Source: Sphingomonas sp. (lineage in GTDB: Bacteria; Pseudomonadota; Alphaproteobacteria; Sphingomonadales; Sphingomonadaceae). From it: a stretch of 64,000 nt of DNA. Made by a program: the position numbers and the translations under genes. Where the stretch lies: assembly GCF_017744835.1 (NCBI RefSeq), contig NZ_JAGIAM010000003.1:1-64000 (forward strand), given 5' to 3'. Below are positions 57,140 through 64,000 of this stretch, one piece after another. The notes under the pieces were generated by a model. It ran no database searches and had not been told where the DNA came from. It saw nothing but the letters and a program-made list of their open reading frames with translations. Positions within the stretch are counted from its first letter, which is position 1; each line of letters begins with the position of its first letter.

Positions 57140-57430
57140 ATGGTCGATCGAGTTGTTGAGCGTACCGACGGCAACACGTCGGAGCGCGTGACCGAAACCT
57201 CGACCGCGCCTGCGGGCACCACGGTCGTGGAGCGTCGCGGAGGCGGCGGTGGATTGTTGATCGGACTGGCGGTGCTGATCCTCGTGGTGATCGGCGCGAT
57301 CTATCTGATCAACCAGAACAACCGCGAAGCAGTGAAGACCGACGCGATCACCGGCGCTGCGGACAGCGTCGGGGATGCCGCCAAGGATGTCGGCGGCGCT
57401 GCCAAGGACGCGGCCAAGAAGGTCCAGTAA
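57140..57430 (+). CDS. Hypothetical single-TM protein
   Basis: GGGLLIGLAVLILVVIGAIYLI TM segment; RBS AAGGAG. Confidence 0.75.
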   Translation: MVDRVVERTDGNTSERVTETSTAPAGTTVVERRGGGGGLLIGLAVLILVVIGAIYLINQNNREAVKTDAITGAADSVGDAAKDVGGAAKDAAKKVQ

Positions 57431-58234
57431 TCAGCGCAGGCAGCCGTCGAGGCCGTCGCCTGCCACCACGCCGATCCGGCGGTTGATCGAATTGCCGTAG
57501 CGCCGCGTGAAGCCCCTGGGGTCGATCGCGGCGCGCTTCTTCGGGAGCGGCAGCACCGCCGCGATCTGCGCGGCCTCGCGGTCGGTGAGGCGCGAGGCGT
57601 CGTGCTTGAAATAGCGCATCGCGCCGGCATTCACGCCATAGGTGCCGATGCCGGTCTCGGCGACGTTGAGGTACACCTCCATGATCCGCCGCTTGCCCCA
57701 GATATTCTCGATGAGCAGCGTGAAATAGGCCTCCAGGCCTTTGCGGAAATAGCCGCCCCCCTGCCACAGGAAGACGTTCTTCGCGGTCTGCTGGCTGATC
57801 GTCGATCCGCCGCGAATGTGCTGCTTGCCGGTGGCGTTGCGCGCGGCGGCCGCGGCGATCGCCTTGTAGTCGAAGCCGTCGTGCTGGCAGAAGCGCGAGT
57901 CCTCGGCGCCGATCGCGGCGCGCGGCATGCTGCGGTCGATCTGCGAGAGCGGCATCCATTGCTTGGTGACGCCGTGCCCGGCGACCACGTCACCGATCAT
58001 GGTGAAGGTGATCGGCGGGTTCACGAAGCGATAGGCAAGCACCCAGAGCAGCGAGCCGATCAGGAAGGCGAGCACGGCCTTCACCAGCAGCATCAGCAGC
58101 CGGCGCCCCAGGGGCTTGGACGATCGGGCCTTGGGCGATCGTGGCTGGCGGGCGGCGGCTTGGGGCATGGTGTCGGGCGTCGGTATCACGGCAGGGGCGG
58201 ACAGCGGGCGAAGGTCGTGCCCGCCGCCGCTCAT
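57431..58234 (-). CDS. mtgA: Monofunctional biosynthetic peptidoglycan transglycosylase
   Basis: AIGAEDSRFCQHDGFDYKAI; RGGSTISQQTAKNVFLW; KRRIMEVYLNVAETG (GT51). Confidence 0.94.
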   Translation of the reverse strand: MSGGGHDLRPLSAPAVIPTPDTMPQAAARQPRSPKARSSKPLGRRLLMLLVKAVLAFLIGSLLWVLAYRFVNPPITFTMIGDVVAGHGVTKQWMPLSQIDRSMPRAAIGAEDSRFCQHDGFDYKAIAAAAARNATGKQHIRGGSTISQQTAKNVFLWQGGGYFRKGLEAYFTLLIENIWGKRRIMEVYLNVAETGIGTYGVNAGAMRYFKHDASRLTDREAAQIAAVLPLPKKRAAIDPRGFTRRYGNSINRRIGVVAGDGLDGCLR

Positions 58235-58286
58235 GCCCGCAGGCCCGGCCGCGCGCAAGGCGAACCGGCGGCTGCGCGCGCTATGC

Positions 58287-59192
58287 TCAATGCGCCGCCA
58301 GCAGCCGCTTCTCGCCGGCGAGGCGCATCATCGCCTTCTGGAGCTTCTCGAAGGCGCGGACCTCGATCTGGCGGACGCGCTCGCGCGACACGCCATAGAC
58401 CTGGCTCAGCTCCTCGAGCGTCTTCGGATCGTCGGTCAGGCGACGCTCGGCGAGGATGTGCTTCTCGCGCTCGTTGAGGTCGTCCATCGCCTCGGTCAGC
58501 ATCTCGTGGCGGACGTCCGCCTCCTGCGCCTCGGCGACGCGCTCGTCCTGCAGCGGGCCCTCGTCCTGGAGCCAATCCTGCCACTGGCCCTCGCTGTCCT
58601 CGCGCATCGGCACGTTGAGCGACGTGTCGCCGCCCATCGCCATGCGGCGGTTCATCGACGTGACCTCTTCCTCGGTCACGCCCAGGTCGGTCGCGATCTT
58701 CGCCACATGCTCGGGGCTCAGGTCGCCGTCCTCGAACGCGTCGAGCTTGGCCTTCATCCGGCGCAGGTTGAAGAACAGCTTCTTCTGCGCGGCGGTGGTG
58801 CCCATCTTCACCAGGCTCCACGAGCGCAGGATGAATTCCTGGATCGAGGCGCGGATCCACCACATCGCATAGGTCGCGAGGCGGAAGCCCCGATCGGGCT
58901 CGAACTTCTTGACGCCCTGCATCAGGCCGATGTTCCCCTCGGAAATCAGCTCCGAGACGGGCAGGCCATAGCCGCGATAGCCCATGGCGATCTTCGCCAC
59001 GAGTCGCAGGTGCGACGTGACCAGCTGCGCCGCGGCGTCAGGGTCGCCATGCTCCTGGAAGCGCTTGGCGAGCATATATTCCTGCTCGGGCGCCAGGATC
59101 GGAAACTTCTTGATCTCGGCCAGATAGCGGTTGAGGCTCGCCTCTCCGCCGAGCGCGGGGATCGTCGCTGGGACGTTGCTTCCGCTTGCCAT
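58287..59192 (-). CDS. rpoH: RNA polymerase sigma-32 factor RpoH
   Basis: TSHLRLVAKIAMGYRGYGLPVSELISEGNIGLMQGVKKFEPDRGFRLATYAMWWIRASIQEFILRSWSLVKMGTTAAQKKLFFNLR. Confidence 0.97.
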   Translation of the reverse strand: MASGSNVPATIPALGGEASLNRYLAEIKKFPILAPEQEYMLAKRFQEHGDPDAAAQLVTSHLRLVAKIAMGYRGYGLPVSELISEGNIGLMQGVKKFEPDRGFRLATYAMWWIRASIQEFILRSWSLVKMGTTAAQKKLFFNLRRMKAKLDAFEDGDLSPEHVAKIATDLGVTEEEVTSMNRRMAMGGDTSLNVPMREDSEGQWQDWLQDEGPLQDERVAEAQEADVRHEMLTEAMDDLNEREKHILAERRLTDDPKTLEELSQVYGVSRERVRQIEVRAFEKLQKAMMRLAGEKRLLAAH

Positions 59193-59247
59193 GATCACAT
59201 TCTCCCTTTCACTGGGCACGATGCCGTAGGCGTCGCGCCACGGAAAC

Positions 59248-60198
59248 TCATACGTTAAGGTGGTTGAACAGTTCCTGCATGTCCGCAGGCATTTCGCTTT
59301 CGAAGGCCAAAGCGTGGCTATTGATGGGGTGAATGAACCCCAGATGCGCCGCGTGCAAGGCCTGGCGTCGGAAATCCAAGGTTTCCAGAACTTCCCGAAG
59401 ATTGCCCACACGGCCATAGACCGGATCGCCGACCAGCGGGTGGCCGATCGAGGCCATGTGGACCCGGACCTGATGCGTCCGGCCCGTCTCCAACTTGCAC
59501 TCGACCAGAGTCGCGCCGCGCAGCGGGCGAAGTGTACGCCAATGCGTGATCGCGTGCTTGCCCTGACCTTCGCGCACCACCGCGATCTTCTTGCGGTTGG
59601 TCGCCGATCGGGCGAGCGGCGCGTTCACCGTCCCCTCCGCCTTGAGCAGCCGGCCCGAAACGATCGCCTTGTAGCGCCGGTCGATCGAATGCGCCTTGAA
59701 CTGGCGCGCCAGCCCTTCATGCGCGCGGTCGGTCTTGGCCGCGACCATCAGGCCCGAGGTGTCCTTGTCGATCCGGTGGACGATCCCCGGCCGCGCCACG
59801 CCGCCGATGCCCGAAAGCTGACCGGCGCAGTGGTGGAGCAGCGCATTGACCAACGTGCCGTCGAGATTGCCCGCGGCCGGATGGACCACCAGCCCCGCGG
59901 GCTTGTCGATGACGATCAGATGCTCGTCCTCGTACGCGACCTGGAGCGGGATCTCCTGCGCCTCGTTGTGCGCCGGCCTGGGCTCGGGCACCGCGACGCT
60001 GAACAGCGTGCCGGCAAGCGCCTTGCGCGCCGGATCGCGGGCGAGGCCCTCGGGCCCCGTCACGGCTCCCGACGAGATCAACGCCTTCAGCCGCTCGCGC
60101 GAGAGCGTGGGGACCGCATCCGCAAGCGCCCGGTCGAGGCGCCAGCCGTCGGCACCCTCCGAAATACGCGCTTCAATGATGGAAACCCCCGGAACCAT
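59248..60198 (-). CDS. RluA family pseudouridine synthase
   Basis: S4-like N-terminus; GIVHRIDKDTSGLMVAAKT; LETGRTHQVRVHMASIGHPLVGDPVYG. Confidence 0.95.
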   Translation of the reverse strand: MVPGVSIIEARISEGADGWRLDRALADAVPTLSRERLKALISSGAVTGPEGLARDPARKALAGTLFSVAVPEPRPAHNEAQEIPLQVAYEDEHLIVIDKPAGLVVHPAAGNLDGTLVNALLHHCAGQLSGIGGVARPGIVHRIDKDTSGLMVAAKTDRAHEGLARQFKAHSIDRRYKAIVSGRLLKAEGTVNAPLARSATNRKKIAVVREGQGKHAITHWRTLRPLRGATLVECKLETGRTHQVRVHMASIGHPLVGDPVYGRVGNLREVLETLDFRRQALHAAHLGFIHPINSHALAFESEMPADMQELFNHLNV

Positions 60199-60217
60199 TC
60201 TGTACCGGTAGATAGGT

Positions 60218-60622
60218 ATGGAGTGTAGGATTTCAACCAGCCTGCTCGACGCGATCCGGCGGGAATCCGCGATCGTTGCGCCCAGGGAGGCATGCGGGCT
60301 GCTGTTCGGCGGACCGGCCGAAATCACCGATTGGCAGGTGGTTGAGAATGTTGCCGAAAACCCCGAGCGCCGGTTCGAGATCGCGCCCGCCGCGCTGTTC
60401 GCGGCGCTCAGGGCCGAGCGCGCAGGCGGCCCCCGCATCGCCGGCTATTGGCACTCGCACCCGAGCGGCGACGCCACCCCCTCGGCCACCGACGCGGCGA
60501 TGGCGGCGGCGGACGGCAAGCTGTGGCTGATCGTGGCGGGGGCGGCGGCGCGGCTGTGGCGGGCGGAGGAAGGCGGCCCGGTGCATGGGCGGTTTCGGGA
60601 GGTGGGGGTGGTGGTTGGGTGA
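60218..60622 (+). CDS. M67 family (JAMM/MPN) metallopeptidase
   Basis: ACGLLFG; YWHSHPSGDATPSATD JAMM motif. Confidence 0.93.
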   Translation: MECRISTSLLDAIRRESAIVAPREACGLLFGGPAEITDWQVVENVAENPERRFEIAPAALFAALRAERAGGPRIAGYWHSHPSGDATPSATDAAMAAADGKLWLIVAGAAARLWRAEEGGPVHGRFREVGVVVG

Positions 60623-60697
60623 GGGCCTCAGGCCCTTCCGTCACCCCGGCCTTGTGCCGGGGTCCACCGGGACGCAGACCGTTAGCGGAGTGAAGCT

Positions 60698-61207
60698 TTG
60701 TTCGTGATGATTTCAGGGTGTTCGGGCGGGGGGAAGTCGACTCTGCTTTCGGAACTAGAACGGCGCGGGTACGCCGTTGTCGCGGAGCCCGGGCGGCGCA
60801 TCATCGCCGAGGCGCGTGCCGGAGATGGTCGCACGCTTCCATGGATCGATGCGGCTGCATTTGCTCGACGCGCCCTTGAGATGTCCGTCAGTGATTTCGA
60901 GGCGGCCCGCGGTCTCACTTTCTTTGACCGCGGCGTCGTGGACGCGGCGGTCGCGATCGTTGCGACCGGCGGTGACTATCCAGCGCCAGTAATCGATTCC
61001 ATCCGCTACGATCGGGTTTTCCTCGCGCCGCCATGGCCCGAGATTTATGTGAACGATGAAGACCGCCGGCACAGCTTGGACAAGGCTTTGCAGGACTATG
61101 GACGCGTGCAGCAGGCTTACCTGAACGCGGAGTATGCTCCCATAATGCTGCCGCGCGACACAGTATCGGCTCGTGCTGACTTTGTCCTGAGCCAGCTTCG
61201 GGTATAG
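60698..61207 (+). CDS. AAA/P-loop ATPase-like protein
   Basis: MISGCSGGGKSTLLSELERRG Walker A; FFDRGVVDA. Confidence 0.88.
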   Translation: MFVMISGCSGGGKSTLLSELERRGYAVVAEPGRRIIAEARAGDGRTLPWIDAAAFARRALEMSVSDFEAARGLTFFDRGVVDAAVAIVATGGDYPAPVIDSIRYDRVFLAPPWPEIYVNDEDRRHSLDKALQDYGRVQQAYLNAEYAPIMLPRDTVSARADFVLSQLRV

Positions 61208-61547
61208 CGGATACGAGCGGCTCCGGGGTGTCTTGCTATCGATCTTAGTGGCTGCGCCTAATTGTCAGCGATGCTATTATTGGATGTGCGTGGCAGTTGG
61301 CGAGCTGTCTCGACTTTGAACACCAATATCGATTGACGCGGCAATGAAGTTGTTCCTATCCTGTTCGCGTTGATCTCTGGCAGGAAGCGCGGCTGGCGGG
61401 ATAACCGTCGAGAGCGAGCGAACCTGCTACGGCGAGGCGACGGCGCAAGTCGTCACCCCGATTGAGCGGCAAGGGCCGAAAGGTTCCGCTGCTGAGTTCA
61501 GCGCTCCGTCAGGCGGGTGAGGTTGATCGACAGGACCCCAAAGACGC
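61208..61547 (+). other. Non-coding leader of reverse transcriptase; candidate structured RNA
   Basis: No convincing ORF; GGCGAC-GGCGCAA-GTCGTC and AGCGG-CAAG-GGCC-GAAA-GGTT-CCGCT hairpins close to the RT start. Confidence 0.35.
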
Positions 61548-62921
61548 TTGGCATCAGATCTTACAAGAGCGGTCCGGAACCTGAGGAACTTGGAACACGC
61601 GTGGGGCGTGATCCAACGAAACGGGCGCACATCGACATCCGAAGAGGTTCGGCTCGAATTGGAGGTTTTCGCCGAAGATGCGTCGGCCAAATTAAGATCG
61701 ATCCAATCTCGCCTCGGACACAATTCGTTCAAGTTTGAACCTGCTAAGGGTGTTCCCATTCCGAAGCTCGATGGGCGAGGAAAAAAGACTGGTAAGTTCA
61801 GACCGATAGTACTTGCGCCGGTTGAGAGCCGTGTCGTTCAGAGGGCGATTCTCAACGTGCTGCTCGATGTTCCTACACTGAAGCCGTTTGTTCAGACCCC
61901 TTACAGTTTCGGGGGCATCAGAGGCGAGCGCGGACGAAAAGTCGAGAGATTAGCCCGCTCCGAATCTATTTCGGCGGTACCGGCTGCGATCAAGGCGGTT
62001 CTCGACGAGATAGGCGCCGGAGCCAGATTTGTCGCAAGTGCCGATATCCGGTCATTCTTCACGCGAATCTCGAAGGACGCAGTCACTCAAATCATCGCGG
62101 CCGCCATCAATGATGGCGAGCTAATTGCGCTCTTTCGTCAAGCCATTGATGTTGAGCTATCCAATATGGCGCAGCTCAGAGATAAAGCGGTCGATTTCCC
62201 CATCGAGGATATTGGTGTCGCTCAAGGCAATTCCCTTTCGCCACTCCTCGGAAATATCGTTCTTGCCGACTTCGATCGGGAAATGAACGAGGGTGATTGT
62301 AGGTGCATTCGATATATCGACGATTTCATCATATTAGCGCCATCCAAGGCGGCTGCGACGGCGCGCCTTCGGAAAGCCGCGAATATGCTCAAGGCGCTCG
62401 GCATGGAGCTTTCTCCCGAGAAAAGCTCAAAGGGCGGCACATCAATCGACGATGGATTCGACTTTCTAGGTGTCAATCTTTGCCTCGGTGCGGTCCGACC
62501 GGGGGCGAAGGCCCAAGCCAAGATACTACGTTCCGTACAATTGGCTTTTGAGGAAAGTCTCAAAGCATTGCGTGGCATCCGACACGGCCAAACTCTCGAT
62601 CGCACAAGCTCGCTTTCAAGCACATTGAGGCGCGTTGACGGGATGATTGATGGCTGGGGAAAGCACTATTGGTTCTGCAATGATACGCAGGCTTTCTTAA
62701 ATCTAGACGTAAAGATAAGCGAAAGCATCCGCCGCTATCTCGGTGAATATACGGCAATCCGTGCCGAGACGGCTACGACAAGCCACCAGCGAATGCTGGG
62801 GATTTCTGAACTCCGCTACATCGCGCGCGAACCTTTCAATTTTCCGGCAATCGGCACGCGGCGGGCAGAGCGCGACAGGAAATTTGCCGCAACGCTTTCA
62901 TCGGCAGAGGGCCTATCTTAG
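61548..62921 (+). CDS. Standalone reverse transcriptase, group-II-intron-like, YIDD active site
   Basis: KFRPIVLAPVESRVVQRAIL; FVASADIRSFFTRIS; GVAQGNSLSPLLGNIVLADFDREM; CIRYIDDFIIL; LGMELSPEKS; FDFLGVNL; DGMIDGWGKHYWF. Confidence 0.92.
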   Translation: MASDLTRAVRNLRNLEHAWGVIQRNGRTSTSEEVRLELEVFAEDASAKLRSIQSRLGHNSFKFEPAKGVPIPKLDGRGKKTGKFRPIVLAPVESRVVQRAILNVLLDVPTLKPFVQTPYSFGGIRGERGRKVERLARSESISAVPAAIKAVLDEIGAGARFVASADIRSFFTRISKDAVTQIIAAAINDGELIALFRQAIDVELSNMAQLRDKAVDFPIEDIGVAQGNSLSPLLGNIVLADFDREMNEGDCRCIRYIDDFIILAPSKAAATARLRKAANMLKALGMELSPEKSSKGGTSIDDGFDFLGVNLCLGAVRPGAKAQAKILRSVQLAFEESLKALRGIRHGQTLDRTSSLSSTLRRVDGMIDGWGKHYWFCNDTQAFLNLDVKISESIRRYLGEYTAIRAETATTSHQRMLGISELRYIAREPFNFPAIGTRRAERDRKFAATLSSAEGLS

Positions 62922-63086
62922 ACGCAAGATGCATCCCCGGACTGAAAAGGGCGGCGAACAGGCGCACGGCCCTGGAGATAAGATGGGCCTTGGTTCTTAG
63001 CCCGCAAACGCCTTTGACGGCCCCCACCCGCAGCGCCTATCCTGCCCCCGCAGCGCAACCGCCGCGCGCGACCCGGATGACCACCC

Positions 63087-63578
63087 ATGACCCGGACCCA
63101 GGATCGCAGAACCCTCCTCGCCACCGGCGCCCTCGCGCTGGCCGGCGCCTCCGGCGCCGCGCTGGCCGGGCCGGCGCTCGCCGCTTCGCCGACGCCGCTG
63201 CGCCTCAGCGATGCCGAATGGCGGCGGCGGCTTTCGCCCCAGGCCTATGCGGTGCTGCGGCGGGGGGCGACCGAGCGGGCCTTCTCCAGTCCGCTCAATT
63301 CGGAGCATCGCAACGGCACCTTCCTGTGCGCCGGCTGCGCGCTGCCTCTGTTCGCCGCGCGCACCAAGTTCGACAGCGGCACCGGCTGGCCGAGCTTCTG
63401 GACGCATCTGCCCGACGCCGTCACGCAGAAGCGCGACACCAGCCTGTTCATGGTCCGCACCGAAGTCCGTTGCGCGCGCTGCGACGGGCATCTCGGTCAT
63501 GTCTTCAACGACGGCCCCAGGCCGACCGGGCTGCGCTATTGCATGAACGGCGCCGCGCTGCGCTTCGTGCCTGCCTAG
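63087..63578 (+). CDS. msrB: Peptide-methionine (R)-S-oxide reductase with Tat/Sec-like signal
   Basis: CAGCALPLFAARTKFDSGTGWPSFW; VRCARCDGHLGHVFNDGPRPTGLRYCMNGAALRF. Confidence 0.95.
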   Translation: MTRTQDRRTLLATGALALAGASGAALAGPALAASPTPLRLSDAEWRRRLSPQAYAVLRRGATERAFSSPLNSEHRNGTFLCAGCALPLFAARTKFDSGTGWPSFWTHLPDAVTQKRDTSLFMVRTEVRCARCDGHLGHVFNDGPRPTGLRYCMNGAALRFVPA

Positions 63579-63602
63579 AGCGGCCGACGGCGGGCGACGG
63601 CG

Positions 63603-63863
63603 TCCTTGCAATGCAGGATTTCGCCTGCTTGGCTGGCAGTCCGCCGGCCGTGCCGACGGCGTTCTTTGAATCCGTGGAGCCCTGAGCCGGAACGCTCGAC
63701 TGCCTCGACTTGCTTGAAGTCCGAGGCTGGCTGGACAGCCGAAAACCCCGTGGAAGCTGTCGTGTTCGTCAACTTCCGCCGGTGCGCCCGACTGCGCTCA
63801 AGGAAATTTCCTTGCGCAGGAGCGCAACAACATTTCCGAAAACGCGGGAAAAGTGGGAAGCCA
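63603..63863 (+). repeat. Dispersed repeat R2, copy 3
   Basis: CTTGCAATGCAGGATTTCGCCTGCTTGGCTGGCAGTCCGCCGG...GTTCTTTGAATCCGT...AAAACCCCGTGGAAGCTGTCGTGTTCGTCAACTTCCG...GAAAACGCGGGAAAAGTGGGAAG. Confidence 0.85.
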
Positions 63864-63876
63864 GGCGGGCCAAATC

Positions 63877-63999
63877 CTATTCCGCCGGTACGAGCTCCTT
63901 GAGCGGCACTTTGGTGTCGGCGAGCTTCGCTGTGTCGACGCCCGGGACGAGCAGCAGCTTGCGCCCCTGGACATAGTCCTTGGTGGCGTTGACGCAATC
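63877..63999 (-). CDS. C-terminal end of an unidentified CDS running off the window
   Basis: ...DCVNATKDYVQGRKLLLVPGVDTAKLADTKVPLKELVPAE-stop. Confidence 0.55.
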   Translation of the reverse strand, partial: DCVNATKDYVQGRKLLLVPGVDTAKLADTKVPLKELVPAE

Positions 64000-64000
64000 G

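Noticed and set aside
61398-61530. Possible group II intron domain V in the RT leader
   Set aside because: GAAA-tetraloop hairpin present but the bulge lies on the 5' side and the canonical catalytic triad/2-nt 3' bulge geometry is absent; kept only as generic structured RNA.
61208-62921. Retron (msr-msd plus RT)
   Set aside because: RT sequence and thumb look group-II-like, no convincing msr/msd inverted repeats or retron-type motif seen.
1-64000. CRISPR array or tRNA genes
   Set aside because: No regularly spaced direct repeats and no convincing tRNA T-loop/acceptor patterns were seen by eye; a dedicated scan would be needed to exclude them fully.

Overview
High-GC alphaproteobacterial chromosomal window. 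Gene content and repeats look like Sphingomonas or a relative (inferred, no search run). It opens with the 3' end of a 5S rRNA. It then carries (i) carbohydrate-uptake loci at about 1.3-17.6 kb and 29-38 kb: TonB-dependent receptor, six-hairpin glycosidase, Gfo/Idh oxidoreductases, lactonase-like amidohydrolase, MFS transporters, GH43, GH28, GH9; (ii) a TonB receptor / SapC / cupin-like / tryptophan-halogenase cluster at 18-24.5 kb; (iii) a hybrid histidine kinase with an ETR1-like ethylene-binding domain at 38.4 kb; (iv) nadE-pncC, L,D-transpeptidases, and an ODC plus deoxyhypusine-synthase-like polyamine pair; (v) tandem cysteine desulfurases with a ferredoxin; (vi) 4.5S SRP RNA, a ParDE-like module, dnaX, ybaB, mtgA, rpoH and an RluA-type gene; (vii) a standalone group-II-intron-like reverse transcriptase with a YIDD active site and a structured non-coding leader at 61.2-62.9 kb; (viii) msrB. 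The most interesting items are the YIDD reverse transcriptase, the ethylene-receptor-like kinase, a dispersed ~250-bp repeat family with at least three near-full copies, a cloverleaf-forming element inside the polyamine operon, and a palindromic operator shared by the carbohydrate loci.
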